64,000 bases of DNA from Magnolia sinica (lineage: Eukaryota; Streptophyta; Magnoliopsida; Magnoliales; Magnoliaceae): positions 51,489,528 to 51,553,527 of the forward strand of contig NC_080587.1 in assembly GCF_029962835.1 (NCBI RefSeq), given 5' to 3'. A model generated the notes under the pieces. The model did not search any database. It was given only the letters and a program-made list of their open reading frames with translations, and had not been told where the DNA came from. Positions 1 through 10,174 of the stretch are shown piece after piece. The position numbers were made by a program, and so were the translations under genes. Position 1 is the first letter of the stretch; each line of letters begins with the position of its first letter.

Positions 1-1773
1 GAAAAATAAGCATCATGGTGGGCCCCACTTATGTAAGTATTGTAAACCACACCCTCCATTGGTGTGGGCTCCATCAGGATGCATGTGTTTCATTCGACTA
101 TCCAACCATTTTTGAGATATTTTAAGGCCCATTGTGGAGGCCCATCTTCATGTACTGGTAATCCTTGTTGAGGCCCACCTTGATTTGTATAAGGCCCATA
201 TTATGAGGCCCATTGTAATGTACGCAAGGCCCATGTGACTAGGCCCATGTTGATGCATGTGTAGCCCGTCGTTGAGGCCCACCTTGATATGTATATATGA
301 GACCTATGTATGGGGCCCATTTGATGTGCTGGAGGCCATAGGTCAGAAGAGTGATAGGCCCATGCTTGCAGTGTAATTCCGCCATGGTATATGTGTTGAT
401 TTTGTAACGGGCCACGCCTTGGGAGTAATGCTGGTTTGACGTCCACATTGATAATGTTGGTTAAATGTCCGCATTATAGTTCTCCCTAAGGCCCACTGAT
501 AGGCCCAAACTTGTGGTAAGTAGGCCGTCTAGGCCCATCTCTTATTACATGTTTAGTATCATGATTCATGATCATTCGCACCATATGTATGCCTGATGTG
601 AGGAGTGACCGATCATAGCATATACCTTTGGATAGACCGTTTATGGGCTCCCTGATAGGTGGAGTTGCCTCATATAAGCGCATGGTATATACAGGACTGT
701 TGCATGACTGATAGTGTGACTCATGCACTTGCATTTGTGTGATTGTAATTACTGTATGCCCTAGCGACATCAGGGCCATAGCCTCCATAGACACATCGTG
801 GATGGCTGAGTTGGATACCGAAAATATTTGGTTCTAGCATACGGGCGCCATAGACGTCCCTGGGTGAAAATCCCTAAACCCGATGGTACCAGAGGATGAC
901 TCCAACGTCGAGACCGAGTGGATATACGAGCGCATGAGGGCCGAATACCAGGAGGCCGCGTCTCCCACTGTGTCGTGGTCGGTTGGAAAGGGGTGTGGCC
1001 TTACTCGCCCGAGGGTAGGGGGCAATACTAGGCTGAGTTTGACCAGCTCGCGAATGGGTCCGCTATCGACGTGCCGGATAAGTATTGGCAGACTATTGGC
1101 CAGGCGGATAGTGAGGTTTCTTACGCTCACTTGGACTGTGCGGCTAGGAGAGCGACAGTGCCATTTGGAGTGTATTGAACCCCGATGATTATCCAGAATG
1201 AGAATTGTACTGATACATGATGAGGATTGGCATGCTTGAGTTGCATCTCGCATCGCATGGCTGTGTTATGGCCGATAGCATTCATATCTTGCACCGCATA
1301 GCCTTGGTACGGCTGATTGCATTCATGTGCTCATCACCATGATTCCGCATCACTCTGACCTTGCATTTTGAGCACGTTTATATTGCACACACACTTACAC
1401 CACCCTCTAAGCTTTCCATAAGCTTATGCACGATTGATGCGTGCAGGTGACGCCAGGACGCAGTCGCAGCCATAGTCTCGCTGTAGTTGGAGCGTGCAGC
1501 CGAGCTTCTGGAGTTTTATTTCTTTTATTACATTGTATTTCCCCTTTCTGCCGTATTGTACTCAAAAGTTTTTGATCATAGTGGATTTTGTGGTGGTGTT
1601 CTTGTGGTTATTGTTTGTGGGTAATGCTTTTGTTATGCTCATTATGAATCAGACTGATGACTTGAAATCCTCCTTGTAGTATCCCAGGATCGGAACCTGG
1701 TGAATGGGTGCCGGGATCCGAAAATGGCGATCGGGAATTTTGTGAGCCCGGTTTCCAAGTTCGGGGCGTGACA
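1..1773 (+). repeat. LTR-B copy 1 (3' part of a long gypsy-type LTR, runs off the left edge)
   Basis: Non-coding. It aligns along much of its length with about 54430-56135 and, near its 3' end, with 60457-60994. Shared landmarks are the dense GGCCCA stretch, the block TTTGACGTCCACATTG, the block CACCCTCTAAGCTT and the block GATCCCAGGATCGGAACCT-like near 1682. It ends GGGGCGTGACA at 1773, a typical plant LTR 3' terminus, directly against copia LTR sequence. The start lies outside the window. ORFs on both strands around 834-1253 are chance frames in GC-richer LTR sequence. The gypsy origin is inferred from the overall style of the LTR, because no coding region is attached. Confidence 0.75.
120..370. 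repeat. GGCCCA-rich degenerate tandem stretch in LTR-B copy 1
   Basis: About ten GGCCCA/TGGGCC hexamers occur here, spaced roughly 20-40 bp apart in phrases such as AGGCCCATGTTGATG. The stretch corresponds to the denser array at 54421-54790. TGGGCC is the core of the plant site II element bound by TCP factors; whether it works here is inference. Confidence 0.6.
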
Positions 1774-2876
1774 TAACCAGTCCTAAGTTTGTTACTTATT
1801 TTTGAGATTTTTTGTTATTGCCTCAACCAGTCCTGGAGACTGCTCGACCGGTCGTGTGAACAATGCTCGACCAGTCCTGCAGGCTCGACTTAAAGTCTAG
1901 CAACTAAAAATGGTCCCGCACGACTAGTCGTGGACAGGACTCGACCGGTCGAGCATGCGCTTCGACCAGTCGTGGAATAGTCTTTTCTTATCACGCCCAA
2001 ATTTTCAAAAGTTTGTTAATCCTTTGACCAGTCGAGCTGACCTTTGGACCAGTTAAAGATGCGATTCTGCACTTATAATTTGAGCATGAATTTTAGAGTT
2101 TGATATTCAATTCAAATAAGATCAAGACACCACTCTGAGAGATAAGTTAGTGATATTCTTAAGTTATTTAGTGCTCATTTTATATTCTCTTTAATTAGTT
2201 TTCTCCATTTGATTTTGTATTTTGCATTCCAATTTTATTTGAAAGAGGGATTGAAGTTTTCCCATTTCTTGAAATCAAAATCAAATCAAGCTAGCCCAAG
2301 GTGCTTTAATATAAAATCAATTTAGAACTTAGAACCATTTCATAAGTGAGTGTGAACATTGAACATCTACGTTGAACTTCTACTCCAAATTGGTTCTTCT
2401 GAGCTGCATCAAAAGGAGAATATCCAGATAAGTATTTTACAGTTTTGTAAATTCATTCTTTTAGTTTCTTTGAGATTGTGCCAGAAAAATCTCTTTCTTT
2501 TGGTTTATCTAAGGTGATCCAGAAAACTCAGAGTGTGGGGTTTTTCAATTATGTAAGCCCACTTGAAAGACATAATTGTGAGGGTTTTACGTGAACCTTG
2601 AAAAACCTATTTCATAGTGAACGCTAATATCCACTGTGTGAGGATATTTGGAGTGGAGTAGTTGTGCGGCTGTTTTTCTAAACAGTTAGTGTACACACAA
2701 GCGAACCACTATAATTTCTGGTCTTGTGGTGATTGATTGATTATTTTATTTTATGGATGTTGTAATTTCCTTTTATACATTTGTGAAGAATGTTGTAATT
2801 TCTTTTATGCAAGTATGGGAATGTTGTAATAGTTTAGTTTCTTTCTTTGCTATTTATTTCTTTATTCCTTTGTATT

Positions 2877-3078
2877 AGTTTGAGTTTTTGATACACAAAC
2901 AGTTCTAGGAATCAGGTTGTCCTACCATAAACCATTGGTTTTTGGTGTAAGGTTGTCCTTAGAACAACATCTGTATCAGTTTGAGTTTTTGATACACAGA
3001 CTATTCTAAGAATTAGGTTGTCCTACCATAAACCATTAGTTTTTGGTGTAAGGTTGTCCTTAGAACAACATCTGTATC
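2877..3078 (+). repeat. 101-bp tandem duplication private to the copia 5' LTR
   Basis: Two consecutive 101-bp units (2877-2977 and 2978-3078) each contain GTTTGAGTTTTTGATACACA and GGTTGTCCTACCATAAACCA. The 3' LTR has a single unit at about 11848-11950, so the duplication arose in the 5' LTR after insertion, or was lost from the 3' LTR. Confidence 0.85.
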
Positions 3079-3204
3079 AACCTCTCAATACTTATACACT
3101 TGATGTTGTTTTACATTTCTACATTGTGGGATTGTTTAGTGCTATTTTTATTCATATTTGTTTAAATTTCGCAGTTTATTTTTAATTTGGTCTAGTCCTA
3201 TTCA

Positions 3205-3223
3205 CCCCCCCCCCCCCCCCCCC
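3205..3223 (+). repeat. Poly-C run (19 C) near the 5' LTR 3' end
   Basis: Nineteen consecutive C residues. The 3' LTR has shorter, interrupted C runs at 12074-12086. This is a slippage-prone tract. Confidence 0.9.
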
Positions 3224-3252
3224 TCTAGGACTCTTAGCTCGACCTTTTCAAG

Positions 3253-3264
3253 TGGTATCAAAGC
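3253..3264 (+). other. Copia primer-binding site (initiator tRNA-Met type)
   Basis: TGGTATCAAAGC begins two bases after the LTR end. The plant copia consensus complementary to the 3' end of initiator tRNA-Met is TGGTATCAGAGC, so there is one mismatch. Confidence 0.85.
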
Positions 3265-3330
3265 CTAATAGCTCGCTTTAATTATTTTCTTTGGATTTAT
3301 TTCTGAGCTAATCGATTTGATCTTTTTAAG

Positions 3331-4919
3331 ATGTCAAATTTTGATAGCCTTCAGTCACTAGGCCTCCACCATTTGATGGCTCCAATTATGCCTATTGGAA
3401 AGCCAGAATGAGGATTTTCTTAAAATCCATGGATGAAATCGTGTGGCAAGCCACAGTGACCAATTGGACCCTTCTTACCACTAAAGTAATTGGTATCGAC
3501 GGATCCAAATCTATGAAAGTCACACCTTATTTTTCTTGGATCACTTTTCAGAAAAGTGAGAGTAGTGTCAATGCAAAGGCTATAAATGCAATCACTTGCG
3601 CACTATCACCAGATGAATTCAAGAGAATTATATCCTATAATACTGCAAAGCAAGCCTGAGATATTTTAGAAATGACACACGAGGGAACAACAATTGTCAA
3701 GAAATCTAAAGTCCAAATTCTCACAACCAAATTTAAGGAAATACGTATGGAAGAAAGTGAAACTTTCATGGACTTCTATATAAGGTTAAATGACATTGTC
3801 AACTCTATATGAGGTCTGGGTGATAGAATCCCAGAAAGTAAAGTCTGTGCAAAGATACTACGCTCACTGCCTGAACGGTTCAATTCAAAGGTGACTGCGA
3901 TCTAGGAACTTCGTGATACGGATAATATGAGGGTAGAAGAATTAGTTGGCTCATTACAGACCTATGAGTTAAACTTTAATGCTCCTAAAGGTAAATCCAT
4001 CGCCCTTAAATCTTGTAAAAGTATTTGTCAAGAAAATAGTAATTTTGATTTAGAAAATTCTGAAGATGATATGACCCTTTTAGCTCGAAAGTTTTATAAG
4101 ATTTTCAAAAGTAAAAAGATGGTTGATTTACAAAAACCTAATGAAAAGAAAAGATCTAAATCTAAAACCTGAAAATCTTTAAAAGACAGTCAATGTTACA
4201 ACTACCATGAATATGGGCATTTAGCAAACAAGTGTCCTAAAAAGGATAAACCGAAAAAAAAAAAGGTATGTTGGCTACTTGGGATGAATCTTCCTGCTCT
4301 GAAGCCTCTTCTGAGTCAGAAATTCTGAAACGGGTCGGGTAATGAAGTTAAAGCCCTTATGACTCTAGCCAAGTTCACTTTTTCAGATAATGATGATTCA
4401 ACTAGTGAAGAAAATCTGAATAGTGATCATGAAAATGAAGAAGATCTTCAAGATGCTTATAATGCCCTATACAAGGAAAGTTGCAAAATTGCTGTAAAAC
4501 TAAAACTTCAGAAAGAAAAGTTTTCAAAACTTAAAGAAAAATTTGATAATCTTGCTTTAAAAAAATCTCTCATTTCAGATTGTTTTGAAAAAACTAAGTG
4601 CGATTTAGATTTCAAAAACTTCCAAGTTAAAAACTTAAAATCTGAAAATGAAAAGCTAAAACTTGAAGTCTCTTCACTTTTGAGTTTAAAAGACACATGG
4701 AGGTATGCCCAAGGTGATCCTAAGTTAGAAAAACTCTTATCCGGATCCAGAAAATGTGGCGATCGATCTGGGTTGGGCTACGATAAAAGTATTCCTCCCA
4801 AACATAAGAATACTCCACCCAAATTTGTGAAAGGGGAGTCTTCAAACTCAAAAGGGAAAAGTCTAAATCAAAATTATTCTAAAAATGCTATGACTTTTCA
4901 AACATTAAAACCTAATTAA
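3331..4919 (+). pseudogene. Copia gag (broken)
   Basis: Encodes the capsid/nucleocapsid protein that packages the element RNA. The frame contains the usual plant copia opening (FDGSNYAYWKARM-like near 3372-3412), a UBN2-type capsid region, a lysine-rich linker and a zinc knuckle near 4193-4235. The distal 4359-4919 part encodes 186 residues with an acidic start followed by a strongly charged heptad-like coiled coil. In-frame stops occur near 3658, 3811, 3903, 4170 and 4267, mostly where Trp, Arg or Gln is expected. The zinc knuckle reads C-X2-Y-X4-H-X4-C, so its second Cys is Tyr. The frame is not translatable as one protein. Confidence 0.82.
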
Positions 4920-5107
4920 AAGTAACCATATCAACTATAAAAATCAGAATCGTAATCCCTTAGCTGAGAAAATTGTTGATTTACTTAAGGAGCCCTTAAA
5001 ATCTAACTCAGTGGGTCGATCTTATAACAACAACAAATATATGAAGACCAACTATACTCCTAAACTTAAAACTATAATGAAATGGGTTCCTAAGGTTACT
5101 TGCTTGG

Positions 5108-6420
5108 TTGCCCATACTACTTTCAAAGCTTCATGCCATTCAAAGGTACCTAGACAGTGGATGCTCCAGACACATGACTGGTGACAAAGGTCTGTTCACC
5201 AATTTTAAAGACATGACTGATGGTTCAGTCACATTCGGTAATGGTAACAACTGCAGAATTACTGGCCAAGGTACGGTTCAACTCTTTAACCTCCCTCTAT
5301 TTGAGAATGTTTTATATGTAGAAAGGTTAAAACACAACTTATAAAGCATCTCTCAAATATGCGATAATAATCATAGTATAAAATTTACTAACCAAGGTTG
5401 TGAAATCCTAAATAAAAATGGTTCTGTAATATTAACTGGTCGCAGAACTTCTGAAAACTACTATAGTGTTTGTGATTCAAGCTCATCTAATCTATAGTGT
5501 TACATGGTCCATACCGATGAGACTGAGTTATGGCATAAACGCCTCGGACATGTACACTACCGTAACTTGTATAGATTGAGCAACAGAGAGTTGGTAAGAG
5601 GTCTACCTAAATTACAGAAAGTAGACAAAATATGTGGCGAATGTCAGATTGGCAAACAAATCGGGAGTACTCACAAAAAGGTGAAATCCAATACCACATC
5701 TAAACTGCTCGATCTTCTCCACATGGATCTCATTAGTCTAACTAAAATGGAGAGTCAAGGTGGCAAGAAGTACATACTGGTAATTGTTGATGACTTTACC
5801 AGGTTCACTTGGTAGTCTTCTTAATGGACAAATCAGAAACTCTTGATGAAGTAAAAAGGGTACTTAAATGTATCCAAACGGAAAAAGGATCTCAAGTCTA
5901 TAAGATCCGTAGTGATCATAAATTAGAATTTGAGAATAGCAGTTTTGAAAAATTTTGCAGTGATCAAGGAATATCAAATGAATTCTCTACGCCAAAAACA
6001 CCACAACAAAATGGTATAGTAGAAAGAAAAAAAAATAGAGTGTTTCAAGAAATGACAAATGTAATGCTAAATAGTATGAAGCTCCCTAAAAATCTTTCAG
6101 CTAAAGCCATAAATATTGCTTGTTATATAATTAACCGCATTTATACTAGAGAATCAAATGGTAAAAAGACTTATAAAATGTGGTTTGATAGGAAGCCTAC
6201 TATTAAATACTTTCAAGTTTTTGGTAGTAAGTGTTGTATTTTATGTGACCGAGAAAATCTATGTAAGTTTGACACCAAAAGTGATGAAGGGATATTTTGA
6301 GGGTATGCTCTAAATAGTCGAGCGTATCGGGTTCTTAATAAGAGAACCAGTGTAAATCAAGAGTCCATTAATGTGGTTATTGAAGATCACTTGAATGCAC
6401 GTCTCAAATTTAGAAAATGA
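5108..6420 (+). pseudogene. Copia protease and integrase (broken)
   Basis: The protease is recognised from LDSGCSRHMTG (about 5153-5185), the retropepsin active site that cleaves the polyprotein. A stop at 5342 interrupts it. From 5504 the GAG-pre-integrase zinc domain follows (ELWHKRLGH ... CGECQIGK), then the integrase core with LLHMDLI and IVDDFTRF carrying the first catalytic Asp and its neighbourhood. A frameshift near 5812 separates this from the second half, which has STPKTPQQNGIVERK around the catalytic Glu. The usual HGGEF motif is degraded to HKLEF. A stop ends the frame at 6298, and remnants continue to about 6420. Integrase would have joined the cDNA to host DNA. Confidence 0.85.
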
Positions 6421-6434
6421 TGAAGAACTTTTAA

Positions 6435-8117
6435 TTGATAAACCAGATACTATCAAGTCAAAATAACTCTAAATTGAGGACTGTTAAAGATCATCCAACT
6501 AATCAGATTCTTGAAAACCCTCTCACTAGTGTGCGCACTCGTAAACAACTAGAAGATATGTGTAATTACGTGTGCTTTACATCTCAGATAGAACCGGCTA
6601 ACGTAAAAGAAGCCCTTTCTAATGAAAACTGGATTATTGCGATGCAAGAAGAGCTCAATCAATTTGTTAGAAATGATGTTTGGTACTTAGTTCCAAGACC
6701 GAAAGATAAACACATTATCGAAACAAAATGAATTTTTAAAAATAAGTCTGATGAACTTGGTAATATTATTAGAAACAAGGCTAGGCTGGTTGTACAAGGG
6801 TACACTCAAATTGAAGGCATTGATTATGATGAGACCTTTGCCCCAGTAGCTCGTATTGAATCAATCAGACTATTTGTATTCAATGCTTGCTTTAGAAAGT
6901 TTAAAATATACCAAATGGATGTAAAGAGTGCATTCTTAAATGGCGATTTACATGAAGAAGTGTATGTTGAACAACCAACGAGTTTTGAAGACCCTAAGAA
7001 TGTTGATCATGTCTACCACCTAAAAAAGGCACTCTACAGTTTGAAACAAGCTCCCATGGCATGGTACGAAAAATTGACTAAGTTTCTATTAAGTCATAAC
7101 TTTATAATGGGAAGTGTTGATAAGACATTGTTTATAAAGAAACATAATGATCATATTTTAATAGTGCTAATTTATGTTGATGATATTATTTATGAATCTA
7201 CCTGTGCTAACATGACTGTTGAGCTTATAGATCTTATGAAGTCTAAGTTCGAAATGAGCATGGTTGGAGAATTGAATTATTTTCTAGGGTTGCAAGTTAA
7301 ATAGCAACCTGGTGGTTTCTTTATCTCTAAAACCAAATATGCTCTGAACTTAGTTAAAAAGTTTGAATTTGGGAGTGGAAAAAACTTTGATACTCCAATG
7401 AGTACTACTTTAAAACTCTCAAAGGGCTATACAGGTAAAAGTGTGGATCCTAAATTGTATTGTAGTATGATAGGTAGTTTGTTTTATTTAACTGTAAGCC
7501 GACCTGATACTGCATTTAGCGTAGGAATTTGAGCTAGATATCAATCTAACCCTAAAGAGTCACATCTAACTGCTGTTAAGTGCATTTTGCGATATGTCGC
7601 TAGTTCAGCAAATCTTGGTCTCTGGTATCCACATGATACTAGTGTGCAATTAGCTGGTTACACTGATGCTGATTGGGCTGGTAACATTGATGATCAAAAA
7701 TCAACCAGTGGTGGTTGTTTTTATGTAGGGAACTGTTTAGTTTCTTGACAAAGTAAGAAATAAAGTTCCGTATCGCTCTCAACTGCTGAGGCTTAATACA
7801 TTGCAGTAGGTAATGCATGTACTCAGCTTGTGTGGATGAAAAGAATGCTAAGCGATTATGGAATTATGCAAGATACTATGGTTTTATATTATGATAATTC
7901 CAGTGCAATTAATATATCTAAAAATCCAATCCAACATTCACAAACCAAGCATATTGACATTAGATATCACTACATTCGTGAATTAGTGGAAGAAAAGATA
8001 ATTTCTTTAGAATATATTCCGATCGAGAATCAACTAGCTAATATATTCACAAAACCGCTCGACAAAAGAAGGTTTGCAAAATTGAAATTTAATCTTGGTA
8101 TGTGTAATATGAATTGA
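6435..8117 (+). pseudogene. Copia reverse transcriptase and RNase H (broken)
   Basis: This is the RVT_2-type polymerase. Motifs in order are ALSNENWIIAMQEEL (about 6611), [40 protein letters not shown], the catalytic [11 protein letters not shown] (about 7168-7200) and [10 protein letters not shown]. The connection leads to RNase H, with TDADWAG (about 7664), YYDNSSAI and QTKHIDIRYH at the C terminus, ending NLGMCNMN at 8117. Stops at 6729, 7302, 7532, 7746, 7760 and 7793 replace residues normally Trp, Gln, Arg or Glu in the family. Length and order match a complete copia pol 3' half, so decay is by point mutation rather than deletion. Confidence 0.88.
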
Positions 8118-8206
8118 TTATTCATGCATTTTTGTATCATAATGTATATATTTATTATTTTAAATGTTTAAATTTTAAATTTTGTGTAAAATTGCACATT
8201 TTGGGC

Positions 8207-8370
8207 TGTGCACGACCAGTCGAGTACATACTCGACCAGTCGTGGCACGACCGGTCGAGCATGTACTCGACTAGCCGTGAACCGCGAGTTTGGTGCTTTA
8301 TTTGGGGGAAAATCCTTTCTTCCTCATTTTGGTTATCTTCTCCAATGGCTCCTAGGTCGACCAGTCGAAC
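8207..8370. repeat. Palindrome cluster between pol and the accessory ORF
   Basis: Five copies of the near-palindrome CGACC(A/G)GTCG or CGACTAGCCG lie in about 160 bp (around 8213, 8231, 8248, 8265 and 8355). The same motif fills the element's own LTR. Its position just upstream of the accessory ORF raises the possibility of an internal promoter; that is inference. Confidence 0.6.
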
Positions 8371-8572
8371 CCATCATCTAGTTTTTCAAGGTTAGTGCAT
8401 TGTTTTCATTTTTCTTATAGATTCAAGTCCATTGCACTCCCTTTTAATCATTTGTATGGTTTATTTCTTGATTAATAGTTGTTTTTGGGGTTTTCTTCTC
8501 AAAAATCTGATCTATTGGAAACCCACTCTACCTCTTTTATAATCTCTTTGTACTTTGCTTTCTTTGTTGCAA

Positions 8573-9706
8573 ATGGAAGGTAGAACTAGAAAGAAAGGAT
8601 CTTGTGGTCCCTCAACTTCTAGGTAGACTCCTATCACAGTGCGCCACCTTCAGTCGTCCGAAGATGATCCCTCTTATGTGTGGGATATTCGGTTGCATAA
8701 TGTTATAGTAGAACGACCCATGAATGTTAATCATTTGGCTCCGTTTGATCTCCTTCCTCTCCTTCAGTCTGTAGAATGAGATAATATACTACATTGAGAT
8801 GGGTCAGTATACTGCTCCATTACGCAGGCTATGTATACTTGCATTAATGATTTTTCTACTGAAAATCTGACATTCACTATCTCAACCAGAGAAGGTCCAA
8901 TTGATGTTGACCGTCACCTTATCTCTGGATTAATGGATTTACCTGTCAATGATGAAGGTATTCCCATTAGTGTTCTAATAGCAAAACCATCTGAAACTGA
9001 GAAGCGAATGCTTACTAGAGATTTATGCAATATAAATACAAAATGGAATACTGCTGGAAATGCGCTTGCCTCAAAGTTTTTGTTACCTAGATACATAATC
9101 CTTCACAGGATTTTTATTTCAAATGTCTATCCTCGTTCTGGTAATGAAACCGAACTCACTACGTTCATGGTTCGCATTCTTCATTCCATCATCTCTAGTA
9201 TCTCTATATGTCTTCCTTCCTTGATTTGTCATTGCATCATTCAGTTCTATCTTCATCCAGGACACAGTGACATTCCCTTCACTTATCTTATGACTGTGTT
9301 GGCGAACCATAATTTAGTGGCTATGCCTATTGGAGAAGCTCCCATTCATCACCTACCATTCAACAACTACAATACTAATAAGATGAATTTGAAGTTGGCC
9401 CCAGGCCAAGTCAATGTGGGTGTTGGTGGAGCTGATGCCGCAAATGAAGAGGAGGGTGATTTGCCTCCAGATGACATCAATATGGATGATATTTTTTATG
9501 AGATCGAATTCGATTCAGCAGATGATCCTGATTATCAGCCATCTGACTTTGATGCGTGTTTGCGCTCGCTTGAGGAGAAGGTAGAAAATATGAATGTGTC
9601 CCATGACTTGCAATTCAAATATATGCGCAAATATCTTAGGCACCTTAATAAGGGACTTCATCAAATTGATCCTACCATACCTGCTCCTTCTTTGGGTTCT
9701 AATTAG
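8573..9706 (+). pseudogene. Copia 3' accessory ORF (plant Transposase_32-like domain), three stops
   Basis: From an ATG at 8573 one frame runs 377 codons to a TAA/TAG-type end at 9706. It is interrupted by stops at about 8624, 8777 and 8792; the last two fall where the family is expected to have a coding residue (Trp in the second case). The stretch from 8831 is open for 291 codons. Architecture: basic N-terminus, a helical core (LISGLMDLPVNDEGI, then LHRIFISNVYPRSGNETEL), an acidic linker rich in Asp and Glu, and a short coiled coil near the C-terminus. Function is unknown. I place it in the plant-specific family often labelled putative plant transposon protein. It sits where Sireviruses carry an envelope-like gene, but I see no transmembrane segment or signal peptide. 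A homologous ORF lies at 44729-45931. Confidence 0.7.
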
Positions 9707-9917
9707 TATTTGATTATGTGGTTTGTAATAACTTTTAAGATACTTGAACTACTTTTGGATTATGTGGTTAGACATGCTTGAACTTGCTTTCTTATGGTTC
9801 TAATTACTTGGTAATCTTGCTCTTATATGAACTTCTTTTTCATTACTCTTTTATTTACTTCCTTATTTATCTACTTCCATTCTCATTTAATGGTTCCTTC
9901 CTTTGTCATATTATGAC

Positions 9918-10174
9918 AAAAAGGGGGAGAATTTTATCCTGCTTGTCATGTGGAATTGTGGATAGTAGCCATTTTTCATTTTTCGGTATTGATGTGGAGT
10001 AAGGGGGAGTAAGTAAGGGGGAGAGTATTGATGCGTATTGGGTTATTCTGGTTGTAGTAACCAGAAAATAATTCTTTCTTCTACATATATGGTGCATGAT
10101 TCTTTATTGTGCGTGTAATGCTTATGTTATTTTAATGAAGTGTGTTTTGTCACTAATTTGACAAAGGGAGAGAT
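9918..10174 (+). other. Multiple polypurine tracts upstream of the copia 3' LTR
   Basis: AAAAAGGGGGAGAA at 9918, AAGGGGGAG at 10001, AAGGGGGAGAG at 10015 and AAAGGGAGAGA at 10163. Polypurine tracts prime plus-strand DNA synthesis next to the 3' LTR. Repetition of the tract is described for Sireviruses. Which one is used, and so where the 3' LTR starts, cannot be settled because the 5' LTR start is lost. Confidence 0.7.

Larger units (their letters stand above)
1774..3250 (+). repeat. Copia 5' LTR, left end missing
   Basis: Closely similar to 10741-12112 throughout, for example the shared block CACCACTCTGAGAGATAAGT. It ends GCTCGACCTTTTCA, followed directly by the primer-binding site. It contains a cluster of CGACCAGTCG/CGACCGGTCG palindromes (1838-2040), a 101-bp duplication and a poly-C run that differ from the 3' LTR. 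LTR-B is joined at its left end. Confidence 0.88.

Noticed and set aside
834..1253. Overlapping 139- and 101-codon ORFs on both strands
   Set aside because: They lie in LTR-B, do not keep the frame in copies 2 and 3, and resemble no protein.
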